The notes under the pieces were generated by a model that did no database searches, was not told the DNA's origin, and was given only the letters and a program-made list of their open reading frames with translations. The position numbers and the translations under genes are program-made. Of a stretch of 64,000 bases of DNA, positions 30,595 through 41,281 are shown one piece after another; within the stretch, counting starts at the first letter, position 1, and each line of letters opens with the position of its first letter. Origin of the DNA: Spinacia oleracea (Eukaryota; Streptophyta; Magnoliopsida; Caryophyllales; Amaranthaceae); the NCBI RefSeq assembly GCF_020520425.1, contig NC_079491.1, positions 8,419,143 through 8,483,142 on the forward strand, given 5' to 3'.

Positions 30595-33500
30595 ATGGCA
30601 AAGAATAGGGGCAAAAGCAAGTTCGTCGTTGGCTCCTCTAGTGAAAGGGAGAACGTGCCTTCGGGAAGGTTACCGAAAACTTCGAGGGGTCGGCCTTCGG
30701 AGAGGCCGGTGGAGAGGCGTTCGACTGGTTGGGATGCTTCCAAAGATGATGTTGTTGGCGGGTCTAGCGTGTCTGAACGCGCAACTTCTGGTAAGAAAGC
30801 TGGTTCTTCGGGTGTGCGCCGCTCTTACCCTGAGTTTCCAGTTCATTGGACTGAAGCTGATCCGCAGGGCAAGTATGCCCCGATTCTGCATGAGACCACT
30901 AAGATCGATGGTCCTTTGGAAAAATCGGTCAGTGGTGACTGGTTGGTGGAGGCGAAGCTGGGGAATTACCATTGGAGGGCCGAAGAGTTATACGGAATCC
31001 AGCACGCCTTGGGGTACTGGTGCGAGCTTCCCGACCAGGAGCGTCCTCGGGTGACTCATCCGCCGAGGGGGTTCATCTCTGTGTATACTCATCATTTGGA
31101 GAACGGTCTCCGCTTTCCTTTGGATCCCTTCATTTCCGAGCTCCTGGTGTCGTACAACATCAGTTTGGCCCAACTTACCCCCAAATCTATGAGGCACATC
31201 ATCGGATTTAGATGGGTGTGCGATTTTATTAACTTTCCCTGTTCTGTTGCCGTGTTTCGGGATCTGCACGATCTGTCTTTCAACCACGCTTCCAAGGGGG
31301 ATGGGTATGGTTGGTGGACCATCATCAACAAAAGGTCCCGAAGGAAGGGGGAGCCGAACTACATTACGGCCTACCCTTACCTCAGCTCTGATCATAATTG
31401 GAAGACGGAGTGGTTGTTCGTTCGTGTGCCGACAGATCCGAAGCATCCGCATTTTTACCGCCCTCCGAAGTGGTTTGTGACTCCTGATCCTGATATGCGA
31501 AGCGTGGCTGCTCCGGATCGGAACCATCACCACTACGTGGATCTCCTCCAGTGGTTTTTGGCTCGGGAGGACAACTACAAACTGCCGTCCAACTGGCTCC
31601 CGAACCTCAACTATATCCTGCGGGAGGACATTCTTGCTGTTGCCGGTCTCAGCAGGATTTTTGACAGGGGTAGGTGTCTTTCGGCTGGGACCGTGCTTTA
31701 GTAAGTTTGTCTTCCTCCTTTTTGTCTCGTTTTATTGACTTTGTTTTGTGCTTTGTTTCTGCAGAGTACGGCTTTAGCTGCGTTGATCCTGTGGTCTTGG
31801 GCATTTCTTTGGATCTGAAGACCATTCACGACTCGGCTCCTGATTACAAGTTCGGAAAAGAGAATCCTCGTAATCCTCGCTTGAAGGATTACGTGTTGTC
31901 TCCGTCGGGTGTCGCTCGGATATCTGAAGTTCGAGCTGATCCGTGGGATTCTGCCTCTTCTCCCGAAGCTGTTCCAGTGAAGGTCGTGCTCCCTGATTTG
32001 AGGACAACCTCGGATCCGGTGAGTGTTTTTATATCTCGAAGTCTTTTGTTTCTCTTTCTTTCTGGTTGGCCGTCGGCTAACGTCTTGGTCCTGGACCATC
32101 TTTTTAGGGTCCTGGGATTGACGCTGTGCCGCGTGCCGTTCCTTCGGTTTCATCTCCGGCTCGGATAGATATCTCTTTATCTAGGAACCGGGTACTTCAC
32201 GGTTTTATCTTTATTCCTTCCTTTGTCTTCTTTTACATTTATTGACCCTTGGTCTCCTCTGTTTAGGATCAGCGCAAAAGGAAGGGCATCACTCTTTTGA
32301 GGCCTTCTGCGCATCCGAAGAAAGCGAAAGCTTCTCAGTCTTCGGAGAAGGTATTTGTTCTGACTTGGAGCTCTTTTTTTTGTAGTCCGTTCTCTCCTTT
32401 TCTGAAACTGACCTTTGAGCGTTTGCCCTGTAGGAAGCGGTTTCGGAAGTCATGCCTCCTCCCAAGAATCTCCTTCACTTCATGCCCTTGCCAGGGCAGA
32501 AGTTGAAGAGTGTGGTGGTTGCGGAACTGCCGCCCGTGGACCAACCGTTGGCTGAGGAAGATACCATCCCCTCTCCGCTGAAGCCGTCTGCTGCTTTAGG
32601 GATCGAGATCCAGGATATAACCAAGGTGATGGAGGCGATTGAAGCCGACCTTGTTCCTGGCTCGGATGTCCCTATTGTGGCCGAGCAGAAGGAGGAATCT
32701 GCTGACGTTTCTCTCGAAAGGGAGAAAAGTGCAGATAAGGAGATGGTGGATCTCACCGAAGCTCACATGGAGGTTCCCGAAGCTGAGAAGGAGGTCCCTT
32801 CTGCTGAGGAGGAGCAACCCGAACAGGGTCTGACGAGGAAGAGGCGCCACTCGACCTTGGGCTCTACTTCGACCTCGGCCCTGGATAGACTGATCCACGC
32901 TGACCCTTGCTCGGATGTTCCGCTGAAAAGGATCCCCGAGGAGGTAAGGGAGGCGATGGCTCTCTATGCTAGAGCTCCGGTTTTGGGGGAGAACCCCATG
33001 GCTCATGTGGGATCTTTGGTGGGACCCGAAGCTGCACGGGAGAATCTTCTTCGGGCCAACCCGCAGTGGAGGGTTCCTGGAGCTGAGGAGAGGAACCCAG
33101 CTATGATGGCTCAATACTATCTGAATGAGGTAAGTGTTGGATTTTCAATTTTTTGAGTTTCGTTTGTTCTTTCTCATCTACTTTTCCTCATCTTTTTCTT
33201 CTTTCCCTAGGCTGTTTTCTGGTCCTCGTTCGCTTCCGAGTGTAGCTCGGTTGAGGAGAGACAACTGAGGAGATATCAGGAGGCTTATGCTCGTGATATC
33301 CCTATTTTGGACCAGAATGCTGGGCAGCTCTTCGCCGAGCTGGTGGAGGTCAAGCAACTGTACCTTCAGTACAGTCGTGAGGCTAGGGAGTCGGCTGAGC
33401 GGATCGGGGCCGAAGTTGGGAAGCTCACTTTCCAAGTCGAGGAGGATGCTGAAAAGATAGCTTCCTTCGACAAGGAGAGGAAAGAAATGGCCGCCAAGTT

Positions 33501-34011
33501 TGCGAGCGAACTTGAAAAAAAAGACAGTCTTCTCAAGGAGATGACGTCTAAATTTGAGGCGGCCATTAAGTAGAGCCAGGAAGCGGAGGTGAGGCTTCAG
33601 CAGTTTATCAAGCATCGGGAGATTGTTCAGAATCAAGCTGACAAGGTGCCCGTTCTCCAGCTGAAGATCCGAGAGAAGGATGCGGCCATCCGGAAGTTGG
33701 AGCAAGAGAGAGTTGACCTCTACACTGCTGATCAGTGTAGAGAGCAATACTGGAATGGCATCCTGGGCGCTCGGCGCATGTTTGCGAAGCACATGCCTCA
33801 TTTCCCTTGGAATGAGAAGGTTCCGCTCTGGATGAGGGCCCAGGATCACTTGGTGGAGTGCCAGGCCGATCGAGACGAAGCTGAAGCTGAACGTCAAGCT
33901 GCTCTTGCAGAGGCTCGGGCCCAGAAGGCGTCTTCCGAAGGTGACACTACTGCTGGGGGTTCTTCGAAGGACGCTCCCCTAGGGGCTGCTCCCGAGACCC
34001 CCAAGAGTTAG
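30595..34011 (+). CDS. Antisense ORF of the Tat element (plant transposon protein)
   Basis: This is an intron-containing coding region running opposite to gag-pol. The first part (30595 to about 31668) contains the domain known from annotated 'putative gypsy-type transposon' proteins (Pfam Transposase_28 type), recognisable by FRWVCDFINFP and GWWTIINKRS. Later exons (about 32452-34011) are rich in Glu, Lys and Ala and look coiled-coil. A TATA box (CTATAAATA, about 30334-30342) lies roughly 255 bp upstream of the ATG, suggesting its own promoter. The role of this protein in the element's life cycle is not established. Confidence 0.65.
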
Positions 34012-34299
34012 GGATTCGGGCAGTCGTCTTCTTCAGAGTCGGTCGGTTCCAGTTGAGGACTTCCGAACATGTGCTTGCCTTTCCCCCCTTTTGCCTCGGC
34101 GCTGCGTTGTACTCATTTCTTTTTGTTTTCTTTAGTACTTCGGTAGGCCGGTATTGTCTGTTGATGGCTGCCGATTTTAACTGTTTCATTTTGTTTTCAA
34201 TTTTTGAGGCTTTCAATGTATTTGTACTCCCCCCAAATATTGAATAAAAAATGAATGTTTGTTATTTGGCTGCTTCTTTTCAACTTGTACTTTCGCAAT

Positions 34300-34630
34300 T
34301 TTAGGTCCTTAAATCCGTAGATTTCTCGAGCTCCTCTTTCTGTAGACTTGCTAAAAACCTTTTGATCTTGCGAGCTCTTTAAATCCGTAGATCTGTTAAG
34401 AGACTTTTTAACTTTGCGAGTTCTTCAAATCCGTAGATCTGCTAAGAGACTCTTTGATTTTGTGAGTTCTTCAAATCCGTAGATCTGCTAAGAGACTCTT
34501 TAGTTTTGCGAGTTCTTCAAATCCGTAGATCTGCTAAGAGACTCTTTAGTTTTGCGAGTTCTTCAAATCCGTAGATCTGCTAAGAGACTCTTTAGTTTCC
34601 AGACTCTTCAAATCCGTCGATCTGCTCAGA
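34300..34630. repeat. 46-bp tandem repeats between convergent ORFs of the Tat element
   Basis: About six to seven copies of a 46-bp unit (beginning GTTCTTCAAATCCGTAGATC) lie in the spacer between the antisense ORF and the end of pol. Central copies are nearly identical and edge copies are diverged. Such arrays are known in Tat/Retand and Ogre elements. Confidence 0.85.
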
Positions 34631-35019
34631 GGTTTGGATTGTTCTTCCGATCCCTTGTGGTTCGGAAACCTGGGCAAGAGATCGCTAGTCTGCCTCTTAG
34701 TTATGCCTTCGGCGATCCGTGGATCTGAGCCGGAGTTTTATAACTTGATTCGAGCGACTGTTTGTTGCGAACAAATTTTATTAGGGTACCGCGAATCCGA
34801 GGATTCTGGACGGTTCTCTGAAGTGTATGATTTGGTCATTTCTTGCATTTTATCAAGGAATGGGCAAAGTCAATCCTGTTTTTAGTCTCGGATTGATCAG
34901 ATCCGAGGCTGCATGTATATATAAAGGGACAATAAATATAGAGATAAGTTTAATGAAACTCATGGTGCCAATGGCTTTCCTCTTCTCATTAAACAACTTA
35001 CTTGGTTTACAGACAGAGA

Positions 35020-38000
35020 TCATACAAAGTATTTCTTGAGAACATCGGTATTCCAATGGTTCTTCAAAATTGTTCCATCTAACTGTTTCAGCATAAACGT
35101 GCCTGGCCTTTTTTCGGAATGGATGATGTATGGTCCTTCCCAAGTGGCTGAGAGTTTGCCATGGATCCGTCCTTTCTGAACCGAGGCGGCGTTTCTGAGT
35201 ACTAGATCACCGACTTTTAGGGGTCTGGCGTTGACTCTTCGGTTGTAATGCTTGTTGACCCTCTGCAAATAGGCTGCGTTGAGTGTCCTTGCATCGTTCC
35301 GAGCTTCGTCCAGTAGATCGAGAGCTTCGGATAGAAGTTGGTTGTTGCTTTTTCCTTGGAGCCCATCATACCTGTTGTATGCCTGGATCCTCAGGCTTTC
35401 TGTTCCGATTTCCACAGGGATTACAGCTTCGGATCCGTATACAAGGTGGAACGGTGTTTGCCCGGTAGCTTCTTTCTCAGTGGTCCGAAGGGACCATAGC
35501 GTTCCGGGTAGCTCTTCTAACCATTTGTTTTTGTCATCCTCGACTCTTTTCTTGAGTGCATTGAGGATGAGTTTGTTAGCAGCTTCGGCTTGTCCGTTGC
35601 TTTGTGGGTGACAGACTGCCGAGTAAGCTAGGTGTATGCCGAACTGTTTGCACCACTTTTTCAACGGGGTGTTGTCGAACTGTTTCCCGTGGTCGAAGAC
35701 CATCAGTCTTGGTATGCCGAACCTTGTGATGATGTTCTGCCATATGAACTTGCGGACCTGAGGTTCGGTGATGGAGGAGACAGCTTCGGCTTCGATCCAT
35801 TTGCTAAAATAGTCGACTCCTACAATCAACCACTTCTTCTGGTTCGTCGCTGAGGGGAAGGGACCAATGATGTCTAACCCCCACTGTGCGAATGGTAAGG
35901 GATACAGTGTTGATTGTAGGGTTTGAGCTGGTTGATGGATGGCTGGTGCGAACTTTTGGCATTTCTCGCATTTCCTTGCCATCTGCTTTGCCTCGGAAAC
36001 CATAGTGGGCCACCAGTACCCAGCCCGAAGGGCTTTATGTGCCAATGTCCTACCTCCGACGTGATTTCCGCATATCCCGAGGTGGATTTCCCTTAGGATG
36101 TAGTCAGCGTCTGTTGGACCCACACATTTCAGCAGCGGAGCAGAGAATGATTTCCTCATGAGTTCTCCTTCGGCGCTGATGATGAACCATTTGTTGAATC
36201 TTTTCAGTTTTCTCGCTTGCAGCTTATCTTCGGGAAGTTCTCCCCTTTCTTTGTATGCAACTACTGCGTCCATCCAGCTGGGTTCGGTACGTAAGCTGCA
36301 TACTGTGGTGGGTAGCAAGTCAATGCTTCTCTCTTGGTGAACTTCCACGTGGACCGACCTGTTTAGGTCGATGAGTGTTGAGCTTGCGAGTTTTGACAGT
36401 GCGTCTGCTTGCGTGTTTTGTCCTCGGGGGATGAGGATGACTTCAAAGGATCTTAACTTTGACGTTAAGGATTTAATTTTTTCTAAATAGGCTGTCATGC
36501 TGGGCCATTTGGCCTCATACTCCCCTCGGATCTGGTTGGCTACAAGCTGGGAATCAGTTTTGAGGCAAACATGCTCGGCCTCCAGGGATAAGCAAAGCTC
36601 TATTCCTGCGATTGCGGCCTCATATTCGGCCTCGTTGTTAGTTGCTTTGAAGCCGAACTTCAATGCATACTCTATGCTTTTCCCCGTCGGGGGGATTAAT
36701 ACAACTCCTGCTCCTGAGCCGTTTATTGTGGAAGATCCGTCAGTGAAGACCTCCCAAGTGCTTTTCGTATCATCCAGCATTTCCTGGTATGAGCACTCGG
36801 CCAAGAAGTCTGCCAATGCTTGTGCTTTGATTGCTGTCCTCGGCTGATATTTGATGCCGAACTCTGATAGTTCGAAGGCCCAGGCAGCCAATCTTCCTGA
36901 CCTCTCTATTTTGTCGAGTACTTTCTCGAGCGGTTGGTCAGTTAGTACTGTGATCTGGTGGGAGTCGAAGTATGGCCTCAGTTTTCGTGCAGCTACCACT
37001 ACTGCATACGCGACTTTCTCGATGAGCGGGTACCGGGTTTCGGCCCCTGTGAGTGTTCGGCTGGTGAAGTAGATTGGCTGTTGCTTCTTTTCTTCTTCCC
37101 GAAGAAGCACTGCGCTGACGGTTCCAGGGCTAACTGCGACATATAGGTACAGGGTTTCCCCCTCCTTTGGTCTGGCCAGTGTCGGCAGTTGAGCTAGGTG
37201 GGCTCTGAGTTGCTGAAAAGCTTCTTTTTGCTCCTGTTCCCATATCAGTTCGGGATCCACTTTCCTCGGGACCCCCTTTTTCTTGACTGGTTCTGCTTCT
37301 CCTCCGGGGAGGTTCTTTGGTTTCAGTGCTTTGAAGAAGGGGGCTCCCTTGTCCGAGGCTTTTGATATGAACCTTGTTAGTGCGGCTAACCTGCCGGTTA
37401 GCCTCTGCACATCTCTCTTGGTCTTCGGCTCGGGTAAATCCAATGCCGCTTGGACTTTGTCTGGGTTCGCATCAATTCCTCTTTCGCTCACCATGAATCC
37501 GAGGAACTTCCCGGACTTCACCCCGAAGACGCATTTTTTTGGGTTCAGCTTCATGCTGTATTTCCTCAGATTTCCGAAGGTCTCTGCCAAGTCTTTGACA
37601 TGGTCTTCCTCCTTGATGCTTTTTACGATGGAGTCATCCACGTAGACCTCCACATTCCTCCCTTTCTGGTCGGCGAAGACGTGGTCAACTAACCTCTGGT
37701 AGGTGGCTCCGGCATTTTTCAAGCCGAAAGGCATCATTTTGTAGTTGAACACTCCTGCGCTTGTGATGAACGCTGTCTTTGCCCTGTCATCGGGGTGCAT
37801 GAATACTTGGTGGTAGCCTGAAAAGGCATCCATGAAGCTGAGCAGTGCATGGCCGCTGGTGGAGTCAACCAATTGATCTATCCTTGGCAGGGGATAGCAG
37901 TCTTTGGGGCAGGCTCGGTTCAGATCTGTGAAATCTACGCACATCCGCCATGAGCCGTTCGCTTTTTTGACCATCACTACGTTGGCCAGCCACTTCGGAT

Positions 38001-40950
38001 ACATGCATGGTTCGATGAATTCGGCCTCTTGCAACTTTTTTACCTCCTCGGCGATGGCTTTGTTTTTCTCCGAGGAGTAATTTCTCTTTTTTTGCTTGAT
38101 TGGCCGAGCTTCAGCGTTGACGTCCAGCTTGTGACAAATCAGCTTCGGATTTATCCCTGGCATATCTGCTGCTGACCATGCAAAGATGTCTTTGTGATCC
38201 CTGAGTAGTCGGATCAAATCGATTCGGAGCCCCGAGCTTAGGCCCTTGCCTATTCGGACGCTCCTGTCTGAATTATCTTCGAGGAAGATATCCTCCATTT
38301 CTTGATTTGGCTCAGGAGACAGGGTTTCGGGGCGAGCATCAACTTCTGCGGGAGATAGGCTGCTCGTGCTTGCTCTTCTCCTTTTAGCCTCGCTTTCCTC
38401 TCCCGTGGCTCCTTTTTCTTCCTCGGGGCCGTCCCCTAGTTTGGGTTTTCGGACAGCAGTGTGGCAGGTTCTTCTCGCCACTTCTTGATCACCTCTGATT
38501 CGTTCGGCGAATCCTGCATCTGAGACGTATATCATCAGCTGATGGTATGTGGAGGGGACTGCTTGCATCTTGTGAATCATGGTTCTTCCCATGATTACGT
38601 TGTATACGGAGTCGTAGTCCATCACCAGAAATTCGTCCCGAAGGGTTTTTGCTGCCTGGCCTTCTCCCACTGTGACTGGCAGGGTGATCTTTCCTCGAGG
38701 GATAGCTGCGGATCCGTTGAATCCGATCAGAGGGTAACTGACTTTCGTCAGTGCTTCCTCTGGTTCTTCGAGGATCAGCTGCTCGAAGCAGTTTCTGAAG
38801 ATGATATTGACGGCACTTCCTCCGTCGACTAGCACTCGATGCACGTTGTGGTTATTGAGGTCCATGGAAATGACTAGAGGATCGTCATGTTTGTACTGGA
38901 CTCCGAAACAATCATCAGCAGTGAAGGTCATGTTCGGGGGGTGTGGCTGGTTGTCTCCCACCGCGCTGAAGTTGACCCGATGGGAGAGGGCTCTTAGGTG
39001 TTTCTTGCTGGCCTGGCCAGACTTCTGCCCCCCGAACACCACCAGGATGTCGTTTTTCTTGTGTCCTGTTGCTTCGTAGACCCTCTTCTGGGGTTGCTCA
39101 TGTTGTTTGCCACTGGCGGCCTTTTCTTTTTCCTCCCTTCGGTCTAACAAGTACTGTTTCAGGTAGCCTCGGCGAACGAGGTCCTCAATGTTGTCTTTCA
39201 GCGAGTTGCATTCTTCGGTGTGGTGACCGAAGTCATCATGGAACTCGCACCACTTGTTCTTGTTTCTCCGAGCTGGGTTGGACTTGAGCTTCCCCGGTAG
39301 TTTCCACTTTTCATCATTTCTGTTGAGGCTAAATATCTCTTTTCGGGGCAGAGCTAGTGGAGTGTAGTTGGTGTATTTGGGTTGAAGTTCACCCCTTCTC
39401 CCGTCTTTCTTCGGGCTCATCTCTCTAGCTCCTACTTTCTCTTTCCCCTTCCTTGAGCTGCCCTCGGGCTTGCTCTGGGTATTCTTTGTGTCTCTCGGAT
39501 CCGACGATCCCTTCAATCTTGCAGCGGCCTTGTTGAACTCTTCGGTTCTGATGAACGCATCAGCCATTTGGAGCACGTCAGCTATTCTGGAGGGGTTCTT
39601 CATTGAGAGTTCGTCACGGAACTTCCCTTCCTGGAGCGCGTGCTTCAAGGCGAAGATGGCCACGTCTGGCTGCAAGTTTGGTATGTTTGTTGATTCCTTC
39701 ATGAATCTGGCCATGAATTCTCTCAGACTTTCGTCTCTTTCTTGTTGGATTGAGGTCAGTTCTGCTGTGGTTCGCTCGGGGCGATTGTTGCTCACGAACT
39801 GTGTGCAGAATCTCTTTTTCAGCTTTTTCCAGCTCTTGATCGATCCCTTCGGCAGCGATCTAAACCACTCTCCCGCCACTCCGGTTAGCGTGGTTGGGAA
39901 ATATTTACACCAACATGCTTCGGAGTAGGGACTCAAGAACATTTGCTGCTCGTAGGAGATGACATGATCCTTCGGATCTGTGATTCCGCTGTAGGTTAGG
40001 TGCGCTGGCAGTCTTACCTTCGGTATTTCTTCCATGATCAGCTCGTCCGAGAAAGGGGATGACGTGGGAGTCATGATTCTTTTCCCGAGTCTAGCCCTGA
40101 TGCCTTCGTTTGCCGAGGTTCTGTGATTAGAACGTTCGGGCGTACGATGGGGGCTAGGGGTTCGATCATGCCTCCTGTCTCTTCTTCTCTCTCGGCTACT
40201 GACCTCGGGTCGTTCGCCAGATCTGCTTGGCTCGCCCACCCCGAGTCTCGTATGGATCGAGGGTCTTAACCTTGAGTGGACCGAGGGCCTCAACCTGCTG
40301 AGCACCGAGCTTCGGACCCGAGTGTTACGAGTAGTTGATTCGCTTTGGAGAGCTGTTGGAGTAGGCGATGGTCTCGCAAACCAATCTGGTTGCTGTTGTG
40401 CCCTTTTTTGGGTGTCCCACGTGCTTTCCATCCACCTCGACGTCAAGTGTGTACCTGTCAAGGGAAGGAGTTCTCGTTCGGGTCTGGACACTTCCGCACT
40501 GGGTGGCTCGTTCAGCCTTCGCCTGGTCCTCCTCTCTTCTCTGCGGTCATTTGCCAGTCCTTGCTGCTTCTCATTGAAGAGGAAGTTTTGCATGATGGTC
40601 ATGGCCGCAGTGAGCTCTTCCCTAGTTGGAATCGGAGGTCCTGCATTTGTGGCGGTCGTAGCTCTGCTTGGCCGTGACCTCGCCATCGATTGAGGGTGCT
40701 CCTCTTGGTCAGATTCTGAATCTGACCGCACCATCATATCGTCGTCATTGTTGTTAACAACATCATTCACCATTTTCGCGGAAAGAGGTGATTGATGTCT
40801 TTCAAAGGCTTTGAAGTGTTCTTCCCCACAGACGGCGCCAAATTGTCCCGGTGTTGTAAAGATGGAAACAATGGGCTTCGAATGAAGGCCCTTTTGTATG
40901 TGTTGAAGATCTTGCTTGTTTGAATGAGTAGGGTCCGAATTCACCTGCAC
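35020..40950 (-). CDS. Gag-Pol polyprotein of the Tat element
   Basis: This is a single open frame of 1,976 codons. The first 59 codons overlap the LTR and primer-binding site, so the likely start is the ATG at 40773. Domains in order: gag capsid region (about residues 300-480), a CEFHDDFGHHTEEC zinc-finger-like motif, an aspartic protease with LVDGGSA (about 706), a reverse transcriptase with YVDD (about 1,100), an RNase H with FTDGSS (about 1,400), and an integrase with an HHCC finger and a WGLDIIGPFP core (about 1,690). No chromodomain is seen at the C-terminus, consistent with the non-chromovirus Tat/Athila branch. The frame looks whole. Confidence 0.92.
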   Translation of the reverse strand: MQVNSDPTHSNKQDLQHIQKGLHSKPIVSIFTTPGQFGAVCGEEHFKAFERHQSPLSAKMVNDVVNNNDDDMMVRSDSESDQEEHPQSMARSRPSRATTATNAGPPIPTREELTAAMTIMQNFLFNEKQQGLANDRREERRTRRRLNEPPSAEVSRPERELLPLTGTHLTSRWMESTWDTQKRAQQQPDWFARPSPTPTALQSESTTRNTRVRSSVLSRLRPSVHSRLRPSIHTRLGVGEPSRSGERPEVSSRERRRDRRHDRTPSPHRTPERSNHRTSANEGIRARLGKRIMTPTSSPFSDELIMEEIPKVRLPAHLTYSGITDPKDHVISYEQQMFLSPYSEACWCKYFPTTLTGVAGEWFRSLPKGSIKSWKKLKKRFCTQFVSNNRPERTTAELTSIQQERDESLREFMARFMKESTNIPNLQPDVAIFALKHALQEGKFRDELSMKNPSRIADVLQMADAFIRTEEFNKAAARLKGSSDPRDTKNTQSKPEGSSRKGKEKVGAREMSPKKDGRRGELQPKYTNYTPLALPRKEIFSLNRNDEKWKLPGKLKSNPARRNKNKWCEFHDDFGHHTEECNSLKDNIEDLVRRGYLKQYLLDRREEKEKAASGKQHEQPQKRVYEATGHKKNDILVVFGGQKSGQASKKHLRALSHRVNFSAVGDNQPHPPNMTFTADDCFGVQYKHDDPLVISMDLNNHNVHRVLVDGGSAVNIIFRNCFEQLILEEPEEALTKVSYPLIGFNGSAAIPRGKITLPVTVGEGQAAKTLRDEFLVMDYDSVYNVIMGRTMIHKMQAVPSTYHQLMIYVSDAGFAERIRGDQEVARRTCHTAVRKPKLGDGPEEEKGATGEESEAKRRRASTSSLSPAEVDARPETLSPEPNQEMEDIFLEDNSDRSVRIGKGLSSGLRIDLIRLLRDHKDIFAWSAADMPGINPKLICHKLDVNAEARPIKQKKRNYSSEKNKAIAEEVKKLQEAEFIEPCMYPKWLANVVMVKKANGSWRMCVDFTDLNRACPKDCYPLPRIDQLVDSTSGHALLSFMDAFSGYHQVFMHPDDRAKTAFITSAGVFNYKMMPFGLKNAGATYQRLVDHVFADQKGRNVEVYVDDSIVKSIKEEDHVKDLAETFGNLRKYSMKLNPKKCVFGVKSGKFLGFMVSERGIDANPDKVQAALDLPEPKTKRDVQRLTGRLAALTRFISKASDKGAPFFKALKPKNLPGGEAEPVKKKGVPRKVDPELIWEQEQKEAFQQLRAHLAQLPTLARPKEGETLYLYVAVSPGTVSAVLLREEEKKQQPIYFTSRTLTGAETRYPLIEKVAYAVVVAARKLRPYFDSHQITVLTDQPLEKVLDKIERSGRLAAWAFELSEFGIKYQPRTAIKAQALADFLAECSYQEMLDDTKSTWEVFTDGSSTINGSGAGVVLIPPTGKSIEYALKFGFKATNNEAEYEAAIAGIELCLSLEAEHVCLKTDSQLVANQIRGEYEAKWPSMTAYLEKIKSLTSKLRSFEVILIPRGQNTQADALSKLASSTLIDLNRSVHVEVHQERSIDLLPTTVCSLRTEPSWMDAVVAYKERGELPEDKLQARKLKRFNKWFIISAEGELMRKSFSAPLLKCVGPTDADYILREIHLGICGNHVGGRTLAHKALRAGYWWPTMVSEAKQMARKCEKCQKFAPAIHQPAQTLQSTLYPLPFAQWGLDIIGPFPSATNQKKWLIVGVDYFSKWIEAEAVSSITEPQVRKFIWQNIITRFGIPRLMVFDHGKQFDNTPLKKWCKQFGIHLAYSAVCHPQSNGQAEAANKLILNALKKRVEDDKNKWLEELPGTLWSLRTTEKEATGQTPFHLVYGSEAVIPVEIGTESLRIQAYNRYDGLQGKSNNQLLSEALDLLDEARNDARTLNAAYLQRVNKHYNRRVNARPLKVGDLVLRNAASVQKGRIHGKLSATWEGPYIIHSEKRPGTFMLKQLDGTILKNHWNTDVLKKYFV
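40824..40840 (-). other. Primer-binding site of the Tat element
   Basis: TGGCGCCGTCTGTGGGG on the minus strand lies three bases inside the LTR end. Its first nine bases are complementary to the 3' end (with CCA) of a tRNA-Asp such as the one at 25600-25671; the rest matches only partly. Confidence 0.55.
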
Positions 40951-41281
40951 AAGAGCAAAGTCACTGACCTCGGGGGTGTTTCCGAGGAAAGCCCCTCCGA
41001 TGCCTAAGTAAGAACGATGCTCGGATTCTAGAGAGAAGTTCTCTAGAAGAGTAGTCTTAAGGCGATAAATTGGACGTACCTTGAGGTGTGAGCCTTGGCG
41101 GCCTATTTATAGTGTTTGCATAGTAAATGCCCATAGGTCATTTATTGCTTTTGGGCCTTGGGCCTTGATAGATGGCTGACTAGCCATTGGTAGGTTTGAT
41201 GCTGTTTGTTTAGAGCCATTGGGCTTTGGACTTAGTGACCCAATTGAGAATCAATTGGGAGCCCAAACAATAGGCAACACA
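40844..41281 (-). repeat. LTR of the Tat element, 438 bp
   Basis: On the minus strand it starts TGTGTTGCC and ends CGGGACA (TG...CA), directly before the primer-binding site. It contains a promoter-like CTATAAATAGGCCG. No matching partner was found near the left border of the element. Confidence 0.7.

Larger units (their letters stand above)
30030..41281 (-). mobile_element. Ty3/gypsy LTR retrotransposon, Tat lineage, with antisense ORF
   Basis: Parts in transcription order (minus strand) are an LTR at 40844-41281, a primer-binding site at 40824-40840, one gag-pol frame (40950-35020), a tandem-repeat spacer, and an antisense ORF on the plus strand (30595-34011). An antisense ORF between pol and the 3' LTR is typical of Tat/Retand-type elements. 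I recognise an LTR only at the right end, so the left border (about 30010-30240) is approximate. The gag-pol frame is open throughout, which suggests a fairly recent insertion, but age cannot be estimated without a second LTR. It lies in the intron of knottin copy A. Confidence 0.85.
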
